A stretch of 64,000 nucleotides of DNA, taken from positions 62,001 to 126,000 of the forward strand of contig NZ_JAPDOD010000023.1 of NCBI RefSeq assembly GCF_027587205.1, in the 5' to 3' direction. The translations under genes and the position numbers were made by a program. Origin of the DNA: Solirubrobacter ginsenosidimutans. Its GTDB lineage: Bacteria; Actinomycetota; Thermoleophilia; Solirubrobacterales; Solirubrobacteraceae. The notes beneath the pieces are model-generated. The model was given only the letters and a program-made list of their open reading frames with translations. It searched no databases and was not told where the DNA came from. Shown here one piece after another: positions 17,345 to 28,038 of the stretch. How positions within the stretch are numbered: the first letter of the stretch is position 1; every line of letters starts with the position of its first letter.

Positions 17345-18532
17345 TCAGGTTGTGACCGGAATCAGCACGGTCTTGCGCCACATCGCGACCATCACGGAGC
17401 TGGTGGCGGAGATGCAGGCGGCGACGAGGAAGGCCGTCCGCCAGCCGGGACCCTCGACCAGCACGCCCGCGAGCGCGGCGCCGACCGCGATCCCGCCCAC
17501 GAACGCGGTCATCGGCCAGGTGTAGGCCTCCGTCCGCATGCCGGGCGGCGCGATGCCGCCCACGAGCTCGTTGCGCGTCGCCAGGAGCGGTGCGATGCAG
17601 CACCCCGCCGGGATGACCAGGAACGCCATGACCACGACGGAGGGCGCGGCGGCGAGCGGGAGGATCGTCAGCGGCAGCAGCGCGGTGACGAACAGGTGCA
17701 TCCGGAACACCCCGCCCTGCCGCGGCAGGATGCCGTACAGCAGCCCGCCGATGCCGCTGCCGAAGGACCACATCGCCAGCAGCACACCGGCGGCCGCCGC
17801 GGCGCCCTCGGCGCGCGAGAACGCCGGGATGCCGACCTCGAGGATGCCGAGGCCGATCCCCGTCGGCAGCGAGACGAGCACGAGCGTCCGGACGCCCGGG
17901 ATGGCCAGGGCGCCGAGCATTCCCGCCGCGCTGCGCTCCTGCCCGTGGATGTTCTTCGTGGGCGGGAGCGCGGTGAAGATCGCGGTCCCGGTGACGGTCG
18001 CGACGGCGGAGACGATCAGCGCGCCGGCGGGGGAGGTCACGGCGGCGATCCCGGCGGTCAGCAGCGGGCCGGTGATGAAGATCAGCTCGATCATCGTCGA
18101 GTCCAGCGCGAACGCCGCCTGGTGCAGCCGCGGCTCGAGCAGCTCGGTCCAGAGCGAGCGCAGCACGGACGACGTCGGCGGGAGCGCCGCGCCTGAGACG
18201 AACCCGCACACCAGCAGCACGGCGGTCGGCGCGTCAAGCTCCGTGAAGCCGACGATCGACGCCAGCCCGAGCGCGTGAATGCACGCGAGCGGGACGAGCA
18301 CCCGGCGCGCGCCGATGCGATCCACCAGCCGCCCGACGAACGGCGCGCCGAGGCCCGACCCGGCCGCCAGCGAGCCGGACACGGCGCCCGCGATCGCGAA
18401 CGAGCCCGTCTGCTCGCGCAGGAACAGGACGATCGCCAGTGCGTTGATCCCGATCGGGAACCGCGAGAGCAGCGAGGAGGCGACGAGCGCTCCGACATAG
18501 CGGGAGCGCAGGATCTCGCCGTAGACCTTCAC
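17345..18532 (-). CDS. MFS transporter (12 helices)
   Basis: A 395-residue major facilitator protein with about twelve membrane helices and the MFS loop motif 'GAPFVGRLVDRIGARRVLVP' near 50-70. It resembles the group of MFS proteins with 'PPTSSVLRSLWTEL' near 115, seen in many actinobacteria, whose substrate is unknown. The correct start is the GTG at 18532, which overlaps the stop of the UdgB gene in GTGA; the open frame runs further up but only in a shadow of UdgB. The two genes are therefore coupled, though no functional link is obvious. Confidence 0.88.
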   Translation of the reverse strand: MKVYGEILRSRYVGALVASSLLSRFPIGINALAIVLFLREQTGSFAIAGAVSGSLAAGSGLGAPFVGRLVDRIGARRVLVPLACIHALGLASIVGFTELDAPTAVLLVCGFVSGAALPPTSSVLRSLWTELLEPRLHQAAFALDSTMIELIFITGPLLTAGIAAVTSPAGALIVSAVATVTGTAIFTALPPTKNIHGQERSAAGMLGALAIPGVRTLVLVSLPTGIGLGILEVGIPAFSRAEGAAAAAGVLLAMWSFGSGIGGLLYGILPRQGGVFRMHLFVTALLPLTILPLAAAPSVVVMAFLVIPAGCCIAPLLATRNELVGGIAPPGMRTEAYTWPMTAFVGGIAVGAALAGVLVEGPGWRTAFLVAACISATSSVMVAMWRKTVLIPVTT

Positions 18533-19209
18533 CAGGCGAGCTCGCGCGCCTGCTCGAACACCGCGTCCATCATCGGGGGCGTCAGCTTTCCGGTGAACGT
18601 GTTCTGTTGCGAGGGGTGAAAGCAGCCGAGCAGCGGCCACGGGTCGCCGTCGGCGACCACGCCGTGCCCGAACTTCGGCTTCGGACGGGGAACCGGAGCT
18701 CCTCCCAGGGCGGAGCGCAGCCGCAGCGCGCTCTCCCACGCGAACCCGCCGAGGCAGACCACGACGTGGACCTCGGGAAGCAGCGCGACCTCGCCCTCGA
18801 GCCACTCCGAGCAGTTCGCGCGCTCCTCGGGGGTGGGCAGGTTCGCGGGCGGAGCGCAGCGCACCGCGGCGACGATGTACGCGCCGCTCAGCGCCAGCCC
18901 GTCGCCGCGCTCGATCGACTCCGCCTGGTTGGCCAGCCCGACCCGGTGCAGCGAGGCGAACAGGAAGTCACCCGAGCGGTCGCCGGTGAAGATCCGGCCC
19001 GTCCGGTTCCCGCCGTGCGCGGCGGGCGCGAGCCCGAGGATCAGCACCCGCGCGGCCGGATCGCCGAACCCCTGCATCGGCCGGCCCCAGTACTCCCAGT
19101 CGCGATACGCCGCCCGCTTCTCGCGTGCGACCTGCTCGCGCCACTCGACGAGACGAGGGCAGCGACGGCAGTCGAGGACCGCCTCGTTGAGCGCTTCCAA
19201 GGCGGCCAT
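18529..19209 (-). CDS. udgB: Family 5 uracil-DNA glycosylase (UdgB)
   Basis: A 226-residue uracil-DNA glycosylase of the iron-sulfur family 5. Motif A is 'GLAPAAHGGNRTGRIFTGD' (58-77), with the non-polar active-site residue typical of UdgB, and motif B is 'HPSQQNTFTGK' near 200. Two cysteines near the start ('CRRCPRL') and two further in ('VRCAPP', 'ANCSEW') supply the 4Fe-4S ligands. It removes uracil, hypoxanthine and other deaminated bases. It is upstream of, and coupled to, the MFS gene. Confidence 0.93.
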   Translation of the reverse strand: MAALEALNEAVLDCRRCPRLVEWREQVAREKRAAYRDWEYWGRPMQGFGDPAARVLILGLAPAAHGGNRTGRIFTGDRSGDFLFASLHRVGLANQAESIERGDGLALSGAYIVAAVRCAPPANLPTPEERANCSEWLEGEVALLPEVHVVVCLGGFAWESALRLRSALGGAPVPRPKPKFGHGVVADGDPWPLLGCFHPSQQNTFTGKLTPPMMDAVFEQARELAW

Positions 19210-19250
19210 GGACCCAATCGATCCTAGCTGTGGCTAGGCTCTCCCCCAGT

Positions 19251-19655
19251 ATGCGCCGCACCCTCGCCCTGACCGCCGTCCTCGCCCTCGCCCTGAGCGC
19301 GTGCGGGACCGCGACGTCCACGCAGAACGACAAGTTCAAGGGCGAGCAGCAGGACGTCGTCAAGGTCGTCGACGCGCTCGCCACCGCGGGCACCCGCGGA
19401 GACGCCGACAAGATCTGCAAGGACATCCTCGCCAAGTCGCTCGTCACGGAGCTCAAGAACGCGGGCGGCGATTGCGTGACCGAGATGGATCGCGCGATCA
19501 AGGACGCCAGCGACTACGACCTGCAGGTCACCAGCGTGAAGATCAACGGCGCCAACGCCACGGCCCAGGTTCGTCAGGGCAAGGACGGGCAGGTCGCGAC
19601 GTTCACGTTCGTGAAGGAGGGCGGCGCGTGGAGAGCGTCCGCCCTCGGCGCCTGA
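19251..19655 (+). CDS. Small lipoprotein
   Basis: A 134-residue protein with a lipoprotein signal: 'MRRTLALTAVLALALSAC' has the lipobox LSAC, so Cys18 would be lipidated and the protein anchored outside the membrane. The mature part has two more cysteines ('KICKDI', 'GGDCVTEM') and an NTF2-like strand pattern at the end ('VATFTFVKEGGAWRAS'), as in many small actinobacterial lipoproteins of unknown role. Starts further upstream would break the signal, so I use the ATG at 19251. The last 28 nt overlap the next gene. Confidence 0.82.
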   Translation: MRRTLALTAVLALALSACGTATSTQNDKFKGEQQDVVKVVDALATAGTRGDADKICKDILAKSLVTELKNAGGDCVTEMDRAIKDASDYDLQVTSVKINGANATAQVRQGKDGQVATFTFVKEGGAWRASALGA

Positions 19656-20056
19656 CCGTCACCCCACGCGCGACGGCGGTCGTCTCGACGGCCACGACCT
19701 GGGACGAGTTCCCGCGGCTGTGGCGGGTCCTGCTCGACGAGGTCCGGGAGCAGGGTGCGAGTGGCCGCAACGTGATGCTCTACAAGGACGACGTCCCGAA
19801 CGTCGAGGTCGGCGTGCTGGCGCGGGCGGACTTCACGCCCGGCGGCCGCGTCATCCGCTCGCAGCTTCCGGGCGGCGACGTCGTCTCCCTCACCCACCGC
19901 GGGCCGTACGCGGCGCTCGGCGACGCCCACGAGGCCGTGATCCGCTTCTGTGCGGAGCACGGCCTCGCACGCGCCGGCCCGCGCTGGGAGATCTACGGCC
20001 CGTGGCGCGAACCTCCGGACCAGCCCGAGACCGAGGTCGTCTACCTGCTGCGCTAG
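19628..20056 (+). CDS. GyrI-like effector-binding domain protein
   Basis: A 142-residue stand-alone GyrI/AraC-effector-binding domain (SHS2-like duplication). The family pattern is seen in 'WDEFPRLWRVLLDEVRE', 'NVMLYKDDVPNVEVGVLA', 'SLTHRGPYAALGDAHEAV' and the terminal 'RWEIYGPW...TEVVYLL'. Such domains bind small hydrophobic ligands, and some hydrolyse thioesters or block gyrase inhibitors; the ligand here is unknown. The start is the GTG at 19628, preceded at good spacing by GGAGG inside the lipoprotein gene. The gene ends in a CTAG shared with the convergent propeller gene. Confidence 0.85.
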   Translation: MESVRPRRLTVTPRATAVVSTATTWDEFPRLWRVLLDEVREQGASGRNVMLYKDDVPNVEVGVLARADFTPGGRVIRSQLPGGDVVSLTHRGPYAALGDAHEAVIRFCAEHGLARAGPRWEIYGPWREPPDQPETEVVYLLR

Positions 20057-20907
20057 TCGCCGTACATCCGGATCCGCGGCGCCTGCTCGAACTTCAGGTC
20101 CGTGACCTGGTGGATCTCCGTGCCGCGCGAGTAGTACGCGTGGCCGCGGTCGTAGGCGAAGCCGGAGACGACGCCGGCGATCGGCATCACGACCCGCTCG
20201 TCGCGGTTCAGCGCCCGGTTGTAGCGGTGGATCTCACCCACGTTGTGCTGCCCCTGGCGGGCCAGCAGCCAATAGATCGCGTTGCCGGAGAACGTCGGGT
20301 TCAGCGTGTCGAAGAAGTCCGGTGAGGCGCCACCGCCGGGAACCTTCGTGAGCAGGGACAGTGCGGTCTGCGTCGCCAGCCACGGCTCATGGCTCCACTC
20401 GCGCGAGCCGGAGAACGCGGTGCGCGAGTTGCGGGCGTCCACGCTCAACACGACCTTGCTCGCGAGCTTCTTCGACGCCGCGTTTCCGGTGATCGAGCGC
20501 GCGTAGAGGGCGTCCTTGGTGGCGAACACGAGCCGGTCGCCCGAGATCGAGCCGGCCACGGCGCCGGCCGTGCCTCCAAGCGGGCGCTCCTGCGGCGTCG
20601 TGAAGTCGTACATGTACAGGCGCCCGCCACGGTTGTATACCGCGACGACGTGGCCGTCCTTGCGCTTGCCGAGGTCGACCGTGAACGGCTTGGACGAGCC
20701 GGCGACGCCGAGCGCGTCGCCGCCCAGCGCGGTGAGGCGGTACTGCGAGCCGTTCCACGCGCTGTAGAGGACCTTGCCGTACCCCGCGGCGAGCGGCGTC
20801 GGCTTGGCGGTGGTGTCAGCGAGCGTGTCGGTGGCCGCCTGTGAGGTGGGGGCCGCGACGGCCAGGGCCAAGGCGGCCGTCGCGAGGGTCTTGGGGAGGA
20901 GGAACAT
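20053..20907 (-). CDS. Secreted protein, probable beta-propeller
   Basis: A 284-residue exported protein. Signal peptide 'MFLLPKTLATAALALAVAAP' with cleavage near AxA at residue 22. The mature chain has repeating strands with small and aromatic residues ('KVLYSAWNGSQYRLTAL', 'GHVVAVYNRGGRLYMYDF', 'SGDRLVFATKDALYARSI', 'NAIYWLLARQGQHNVGEI'), which suggests a five-bladed or partial beta-propeller of the WD40/YncE kind. Function unknown. The frame extends 13 codons upstream, but only the ATG at 20907 gives a good signal sequence. Confidence 0.7.
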   Translation of the reverse strand: MFLLPKTLATAALALAVAAPTSQAATDTLADTTAKPTPLAAGYGKVLYSAWNGSQYRLTALGGDALGVAGSSKPFTVDLGKRKDGHVVAVYNRGGRLYMYDFTTPQERPLGGTAGAVAGSISGDRLVFATKDALYARSITGNAASKKLASKVVLSVDARNSRTAFSGSREWSHEPWLATQTALSLLTKVPGGGASPDFFDTLNPTFSGNAIYWLLARQGQHNVGEIHRYNRALNRDERVVMPIAGVVSGFAYDRGHAYYSRGTEIHQVTDLKFEQAPRIRMYGD

Positions 20908-20974
20908 GGCTACACCGTGGACCCGCCCGCCGCGCGAGCGGGTCACCCTAGGTGTGCGCAGATCTCAACCTGGC

Positions 20975-20989
20975 GGGGGTGCGACCCCC
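20975..20989 (-). terminator. Hairpin after rfbB
   Basis: GGGGGT, three bases, ACCCCC: a compact GC hairpin 6 bp beyond the rfbB stop on the minus strand. A terminator is likely, although no T-run follows. Confidence 0.5.
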
Positions 20990-20994
20990 CTTGC

Positions 20995-22829
<1,835 letters not shown>

Positions 22830-22837
22830 GGGGCACA

Positions 22838-24106
22838 TCAATAGCGCAGACCTTCCGCGGCGCGAAGGGCCAGCGAGAGCTCGAAACGGGCGTCGGGATC
22901 TTCGAGCCGGTCGCCGAAGAGCTCGCGCAGCTGCTTGAGCCGGTAGCGGACGGTCTGCGGGTGGACGTCGAGCGCGGCGGCGATCGCCTGGACCTGGCCG
23001 GGGCGGTCCAGGTAGGCGCGGAGCGTGACGATCAGCCGCTCCCGCGGCCCGTCCGCGAGGCCGTCGAGCGGCGACAGGCGGCTGCGCGCGAGGTCGGCGG
23101 CGATGCCGGGCGCGGCGGCGAGCAGCAGTGCGGGCAGGTGCTCGTCGGCGACGATCAGCCGGCCGCGAACCTGTGCGGACGGCGAGGTCGAACCCTGGAC
23201 GTCCAGATGGCCCTGAGTGGCCAGGCGGAACGCCGCTTCGGCGCGGCGCAGGGAGGACGCGGCCTCAGGCCACGTCACCGCGGGCCCGAGCGCGGCCAGC
23301 TCGCCGCCCAGGGCCGCCTCGAGCGCCTTGCGGCGGCCCGGGCCGTCGGGGTCGGGCATCATCACGACCGCGAGGCCGCCGACCGCGGCGCCCACCGCCC
23401 CCGGCCCCAGCCGGCGCGCGAGGCGCGCCGCGATGCCGTCGAGCAGTTCCTCCGACGGCCCTTCGGCGCCGTGCGCCGCGGCGAGGCCCTCGGGTTGGTC
23501 GGCCTCGGCGGCGACGACCGCCGCCAGCACGCGCGGCAGTGCCCAGCCCGCGGCGGTCACGGCCGTGCGCACCGCCTCCGCGTCCGCCGCCGGCTCCTGG
23601 ACGAGCAGGCGCAGGAGCCGTCTGCGGCGACGCTGGGTCTCCCCGGCCGCCTCGGACTGCGCCTCCGCGAAGCCTGCGGCCGACTCGGCCGAGATCTCGT
23701 CGATGTAGGCGAACATGGCTTCGCCGAGGTCGTAGAGCGCGTCGGCGGGGAAGCCGGACTGGGTGCCGACGTCGACGAAGCGCCGCCACGCCAGGCGGGC
23801 TCCCACCCGGTACGCGGCGAGCAACGCGTCGAGCGAGCGGCCCTGGCGGTACTCGCCCGCCCCGAGCCGCTGGTAGGTGTGGCGCGCGTTGGCCGCCTCG
23901 CGCGCTTCGCCGAGGAGGATGTCGACGAACCGGTTGAGGGCGATCTGCGTGCCGAAGCGGACGGTCTCGCCGAAGCGGCCCTCCATAGGGCGCGCGTAGT
24001 CCGGCACTTCGCGCGCGATCGCCGCCACGATGTCGTCGGCGAGGCCCGGAAGCGTGCGCCGGAGCGCGTCCGCTTCCTCCGGTGGGAGGGTCGCATGCGC
24101 GGCCAT
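22838..24106 (-). CDS. PucR/CdaR-family transcription regulator
   Basis: A 422-residue regulator. Residues 1-165 are a helical sensor region like those of RsbRD-type or PucR proteins ('LADDIVAAIAREVPDYARP', 'RQGRSLDALLAAYRVGARLA'), the middle is a GGDEF-like degenerate region, and the C-terminus holds the PucR helix-turn-helix ('TLRAYLDRPGQVQAIAAALD', then 'VHPQTVRYRLKQLRELFGD'). The ligand is unknown. It heads the rhamnose operon on the minus strand and is divergent from the desaturase. The palindrome at 24123-24135 lies between the two starts and may be its operator. An alternative start is the GTG at 24112. Confidence 0.88.
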   Translation of the reverse strand: MAAHATLPPEEADALRRTLPGLADDIVAAIAREVPDYARPMEGRFGETVRFGTQIALNRFVDILLGEAREAANARHTYQRLGAGEYRQGRSLDALLAAYRVGARLAWRRFVDVGTQSGFPADALYDLGEAMFAYIDEISAESAAGFAEAQSEAAGETQRRRRRLLRLLVQEPAADAEAVRTAVTAAGWALPRVLAAVVAAEADQPEGLAAAHGAEGPSEELLDGIAARLARRLGPGAVGAAVGGLAVVMMPDPDGPGRRKALEAALGGELAALGPAVTWPEAASSLRRAEAAFRLATQGHLDVQGSTSPSAQVRGRLIVADEHLPALLLAAAPGIAADLARSRLSPLDGLADGPRERLIVTLRAYLDRPGQVQAIAAALDVHPQTVRYRLKQLRELFGDRLEDPDARFELSLALRAAEGLRY

Positions 24107-24122
24107 TATCACGAGGCTACAA

Positions 24123-24135
24123 GAATCGCCGATTC
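24123..24135. promoter_or_regulatory. Palindrome between divergent PucR and desaturase genes
   Basis: GAATCG, one base, CGATTC: a perfect short palindrome, AT-rich for this genome, 17 bp upstream of the PucR-type start and 57 bp upstream of the desaturase start. It is a candidate operator. Confidence 0.4.
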
Positions 24136-24191
24136 AAGTGTGTCGGCGTGCCATGCCGCTCGGGGGGTCGGACGGGTAGAACCAGTGGCGT

Positions 24192-25073
24192 ATGACGAGG
24201 AGTCATCAGGTCCTGAACCTCACCGGGGTATTCCTGCCGCTGCTCGGCGTGCTGGCGGCGATCGTGCTCCTTTGGGACAAGGCCGTCGGCTGGACGTCGC
24301 TCGGCGTCCTGGCGGCCATGTACGTCGTATCGGTGATGGGCGTGACGCTCGGGTTCCATCGCCTGCTGACTCACCGATCGTTCGCAACCTACAAGCCGGT
24401 GCAATACGCGCTGGCGATCATCGGCTCGATGGCGGTCCAGGGCCCGGTGATGAACTGGGTCGCCGACCACCGCAAGCACCACGCCCACACGGACCAGGAG
24501 GGCGACCCGCACACGCCCCACGGTCACGGCGCCGGCCTCAAGGGCGCGGTCACCGGTCTCTGGTACGCGCACATGGGCTGGCTGTTCGAGCGCTCCGGAA
24601 CGAGCGAGCACGCGCGGTACTGCCGCGACCTCTACGAGGATCGCGGCATGCGGATCATCCACAAGACGTTCGCGCTGTGGGTGTTGCTCGGGCTGCTCAT
24701 TCCCGCGGGCATCGGCTACGCCGTGACGGGCACGGCGATCGGCGCGCTCGAAGCGGCCCTGTGGGGCGGCGCGGTGCGGATCTTCCTCGGCCACCACGTG
24801 ACCTGGTCGATCAACTCGGTCTGCCACTTCTTCGGCACCCGCCGGTTCGCGGTCGAGGATCACTCGACGAACGTCTTCTGGCTCGCCGCGCTCTCGATGG
24901 GCGAGTCCTGGCACCACAACCACCACACGTTTCCGCGCAGCGCCTTCCACGGCCTCAAGAGCTGGGAGATCGACCCCACGGGTTGGGTCATCCGGGGGAT
25001 GAAGGCGACCAAGCTCGCCTGGAACGTCGTCGAGATCTCGCCTGAACGCCAGCGCGAGAAGCTCGCCGTCTAA
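24192..25073 (+). CDS. Acyl-CoA/fatty-acid desaturase (integral membrane, di-iron)
   Basis: A 293-residue membrane desaturase of the stearoyl-CoA delta-9 type. All three histidine boxes are present: HRLLTH near 55-60, HRKHH near 92-96 and HHNHH near 238-242. About four membrane helices surround them ('FLPLLGVLAAIVLLW', 'YVVSVMGVTLGF', 'LWVLLGLLIPAGIGY'). It introduces a cis double bond into acyl chains using O2 and an electron donor, which adjusts membrane fluidity. The regiospecificity is unknown. It is divergent from the PucR-type gene, and its stop abuts the stop of the HisKA-only gene. Confidence 0.93.
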   Translation: MTRSHQVLNLTGVFLPLLGVLAAIVLLWDKAVGWTSLGVLAAMYVVSVMGVTLGFHRLLTHRSFATYKPVQYALAIIGSMAVQGPVMNWVADHRKHHAHTDQEGDPHTPHGHGAGLKGAVTGLWYAHMGWLFERSGTSEHARYCRDLYEDRGMRIIHKTFALWVLLGLLIPAGIGYAVTGTAIGALEAALWGGAVRIFLGHHVTWSINSVCHFFGTRRFAVEDHSTNVFWLAALSMGESWHHNHHTFPRSAFHGLKSWEIDPTGWVIRGMKATKLAWNVVEISPERQREKLAV

Positions 25074-25289
25074 TTACTCGAACGCCGCGTCGATCAGCTT
25101 CTTGATCTCGGTCGCCGCGTCCTGGATGCGGATCGCGAACTCGCGCCGGTCGGCCTGACTGATGTCGCGGTCGCCCGCCAGCACCTCGGCGAACCCGGCG
25201 ACGATCGTCAGCGGCGTGCGCAGGTCGTGCCGGAGCCGGCGACGGGTCTCGGCATCGAGGACGAGGTCGGCCTCGTCGTCGGGGGTCAC
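25074..25289 (-). CDS. Stand-alone HisKA dimerisation domain (truncated histidine kinase)
   Basis: A 71-residue protein that is almost entirely a HisKA dimerisation/phosphotransfer helix pair. 'RRRLRHDLRTPLTIVAGFAE' holds a full H-box (His20 in HDLRTPL), followed by the second helix 'REFAIRIQDAATEIKKLIDA'. There is no HATPase domain, sensor or membrane segment. The GTG start overlaps the response-regulator stop in GTGA, so the two are coupled. It may be a phosphotransfer or phosphatase partner for that regulator, or a decayed kinase. The frame is intact. Confidence 0.75.
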   Translation of the reverse strand: MTPDDEADLVLDAETRRRLRHDLRTPLTIVAGFAEVLAGDRDISQADRREFAIRIQDAATEIKKLIDAAFE

Positions 25290-25924
25290 GACGAGCCGCT
25301 CGGGGCGGAGATGAACCCTTCGCGGAGGGCGATCGCGATCGCGTGCACGCGCGTGTTGGCCTCGAGCTTGTTCATCGCGTTGCGGATGTGGGTCTTGATG
25401 GTCTCCGGCGAGAGGTAGAGCTTCTCGGCCACCTGCTCGCCGGTCAGGCCCTGGGCCAGGAGGTCCATGATCTCGCGCTCGCGCTTGGACAGCGACTTCT
25501 GGGTCTGGGTCGCGCGGCGCGAGAGCAGCGCGGGGTGCAGGCGCGGGTCGACGTACGTCCCGCCCTCGGCGACGGTCGTCAGCGCCGTGCGCAGCTCGAT
25601 CTGGGTGCCTTCCTTGAGCGCGTAGCCGCGCGCGCCGGAGTCAAGGCCCTTGATCAGCAGGTCGATCTCGTTGGAGCCGGTGTAGAGCACGACGCGGCGC
25701 TCCGGGTCGGCGTCGATCAACTGCGCGGTCAGCTCGATCCCGGACTCGTCGCCGAGCCGGATGTCGATCAGCGCGACGTCGGGTTTGAGCTTCTCGACGA
25801 GCTTGCGCCCCTCGGCCGCGGTGCCGGCTGTGCCCAGCACTTCGATGCCGTCTCTTCCGAGCAGCAGTTCAAGGCCCTCGCGGAGGGCCTGGTGATCTTC
25901 GACGAGCACAAGCTGAAGCGTCAT
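25286..25924 (-). CDS. NarL/LuxR-family response regulator
   Basis: A 212-residue two-component regulator. The receiver domain spans 1-120: acidic pair 'VLVEDH' (8-13), phospho-acceptor Asp54 in 'VALIDIRLGD', Thr near 82 in 'VVLYTGS' and Lys near 104 in 'GYALKEG'. The LuxR helix-turn-helix spans 145-205 ('LSKREREIMDLLAQGLTGEQ', 'VAEKLYLSPETIKTHIRNAM'). It is coupled to the HisKA-only protein instead of a normal kinase. Its targets are unknown. Confidence 0.93.
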   Translation of the reverse strand: MTLQLVLVEDHQALREGLELLLGRDGIEVLGTAGTAAEGRKLVEKLKPDVALIDIRLGDESGIELTAQLIDADPERRVVLYTGSNEIDLLIKGLDSGARGYALKEGTQIELRTALTTVAEGGTYVDPRLHPALLSRRATQTQKSLSKREREIMDLLAQGLTGEQVAEKLYLSPETIKTHIRNAMNKLEANTRVHAIAIALREGFISAPSGSS

Positions 25925-26001
25925 GGCAGGTGTACCGTGACCAGCGGAACATGCGGAATTTCCGCGCCTGCTGAAGAGTACGGCTCCCGCAGCACTCTAA
26001 G

Positions 26002-28038
26002 GTGTCGCGCAGTTTGGCGAAGGACACGGAAAAGCTGATCCGTCAGCTGTCGCTGATCTCCTATCTCATGGCGGAGCGCCGTCCGGTGACGGCTACGGAG
26101 ATTCGCCGCGATGTCGAGGGCTACTCGGACATGACCGAGGATGCCTTCGCCCGGCGTTTTTATGCGGACAGGGCGGAGCTCGACGCGTTGGGGATCCATC
26201 TCTCGGTCGACAAGCCGGCGGACGGGTTCTCCGAGCAGGAGAACTACTCGCTCGCGCCCGAGGCGTTCCACCTCCCGCCGATCGCCTTCACCGACTCCGA
26301 GCGCGCCGCGTTGCAGACCGCGCTGACGCTGCTCGACGGCGAGTTCGCGTACGCCGAGCCGCTGCGGCTCGCGCTGCAGCAGATCGCGTGGGGGCGCCCC
26401 AGCCCGCTCGGCAGCGACTCGCGCCAGACGATCGGGCTCGGCATCACGGCGTCGGCCGGCGGCGGCGAGCTCTCCTCGCGCCTGGCGAAGATCGACACCG
26501 CGATCTACCGCCGCAAGCGGATCGAGTTCGAGTACCACACGATGCAGAGCGACGAGACCGCCCTGCGCAAAGTGGACCCGTATCACCTGCTCTTCGAGGG
26601 CGGGCAGTTCTACCTCGTCGGATATGCGCATGAGCGTAAAGACGTTCGGGTCTTCCGGCTGTCCCGGATTCGCGGGAAGGTCGCCTATGCGACAAAAGCC
26701 GAGCACGATTTCCAGCGCCCGGACGAATTCGACCCGCGTGGGTACGCGAATCGGATCCCTTGGCAGCTCGGTGAGGAGGTCGGGGTCGCCGAGGTCGAGG
26801 TGCCCGAGGGCGTCGCCTGGTACGTCGAGCGTCAGTTCGGCCTCTACGGCAGCTTCGAGGGCCAGGTCTTCCGCACCGGCTACGCGCAGCCGCGGCTGCT
26901 GATCTCCTGGGCGCTGAGCTTCGGGCTGCGCATCCTCGGCCCCGCGGCCTTGGTGGACGAGGCGCGGCGGCGTGTCGACGACCTGATCGAGGCGCACCGC
27001 GGCGATCCGCCCGAGCGTGTGGCGTCCGGTCTGGTCCCCCCGCCGGTCCCGGTGCCGGAGACCAATGGCCGCGGTCGCGGCGCCGACGCGGCGATCCGGC
27101 CCGAGCGCTTCGCACGGCTGGTCACCCTGGCGTCGGTGCTGATCGCCGCGGGGCGCGCGGGTGAGCGGCTGCAGGTCAAGGACGTCTGCGAGCAGCTGAA
27201 GATGTCGCCGCAGGAGCTGCGCGAGGACGTCTCGGTCCTCAACGTCGTCAACTTCGGCGGCGGCGCGTACGTGATCTACGCCGAGGTGCTGCCGTCGGGT
27301 GAGATCGAGGTCGACCCCGAGCCCTACTCCGACACGTTTGACCGCGCGGCGCGGCTGCTGCCGATCGAGGCGAACGCCTTGGTCGCCGCGATCGACCTGA
27401 TCGGCCGCGCCCACCCGGACCTGCGCTCCGCGCGCGGGAAGGTCGTCGGCGCGCTCGGGTTCGACCCCGCCGACGAGGGGCTGCAGATCGTCTCCCCGCG
27501 GGTCGAGGACGCGATCACGCACGCCGTCGAGCTCGCCGTGCACGAGAGCCGGCTGCTGAAGATCGAGTACTGGACGCAGACCGAGGACCGCTACTCCGAC
27601 CGGACCGTCGAGCCGTACGCGCTCTTCAACGGCAAGGAGGCGTGGTACGTCGCCGCGTGGGAGCAAGAGCGCGGGCTCCGGCACTTCCGGCTCGATCGCA
27701 TCAAGAACGCCGAGGCGCTCGACGAGCACTTCGAGCGCCGCGAGGAGGTCAACCCGATCGCGGACATCGGCGGTTGGCCGCGCACCGGGACGGTGGGCGG
27801 GTCGCGGGTGGCGCGAGTGCTGATCAGCGCCGAACAGGCGCGCTGGGTCCGCGAGCAGCGGACGGTGCTGGCTGAGTTGCCGGATGGCCGGATCATCGTC
27901 GAGATCACGTTCAAGAGCATCGACTTCCTCGTCCGTGAGGTGTTGAAGGAGGCGGGTGACGCGATCGTGCTCGAGCCCGCGGACGCCCGCGAGGCGGTCC
28001 TGGTGGCCGCGGAGGGCTTGATCGCGCGAGCGACATGA
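26002..28038 (+). CDS. pafBC: Fused PafB-PafC WYL-domain regulator
   Basis: A 678-residue protein built from two WYL regulators in tandem. The N-half has an HTH ('KLIRQLSLISYLMAERRPVT') and a WYL domain ('RIEFEYHTMQS' to 'FRLSRIRGKV', near 165-225). After a Pro/Gly linker at 340-365, the C-half has a second HTH ('RFARLVTLASVLIAAGRAGE') and WYL domain ('LLKIEYWTQTEDRY' to 'FRLDRIKNAE'). In mycobacteria PafB and PafC are separate and together activate the LexA-independent DNA-damage response; fused forms occur in other actinobacteria. The GTG at 26002 overlaps a TAAGGT -10-like hexamer, so the TTG at 26014 may be the true start. It is coupled to the next gene by ATGA. Confidence 0.92.
   Translation: MSRSLAKDTEKLIRQLSLISYLMAERRPVTATEIRRDVEGYSDMTEDAFARRFYADRAELDALGIHLSVDKPADGFSEQENYSLAPEAFHLPPIAFTDSERAALQTALTLLDGEFAYAEPLRLALQQIAWGRPSPLGSDSRQTIGLGITASAGGGELSSRLAKIDTAIYRRKRIEFEYHTMQSDETALRKVDPYHLLFEGGQFYLVGYAHERKDVRVFRLSRIRGKVAYATKAEHDFQRPDEFDPRGYANRIPWQLGEEVGVAEVEVPEGVAWYVERQFGLYGSFEGQVFRTGYAQPRLLISWALSFGLRILGPAALVDEARRRVDDLIEAHRGDPPERVASGLVPPPVPVPETNGRGRGADAAIRPERFARLVTLASVLIAAGRAGERLQVKDVCEQLKMSPQELREDVSVLNVVNFGGGAYVIYAEVLPSGEIEVDPEPYSDTFDRAARLLPIEANALVAAIDLIGRAHPDLRSARGKVVGALGFDPADEGLQIVSPRVEDAITHAVELAVHESRLLKIEYWTQTEDRYSDRTVEPYALFNGKEAWYVAAWEQERGLRHFRLDRIKNAEALDEHFERREEVNPIADIGGWPRTGTVGGSRVARVLISAEQARWVREQRTVLAELPDGRIIVEITFKSIDFLVREVLKEAGDAIVLEPADAREAVLVAAEGLIARAT

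Noticed and set aside
14147..18196. Plus-strand open frame of 1349 codons
   Set aside because: It is antisense to the Lhr helicase and MFS genes, Arg/Gln/His-rich without domain pattern, and results from the high GC third positions of the real genes.
25921..27729. Minus-strand open frame of 602 codons
   Set aside because: Antisense to the fused PafBC gene, which has clear HTH and WYL domains.
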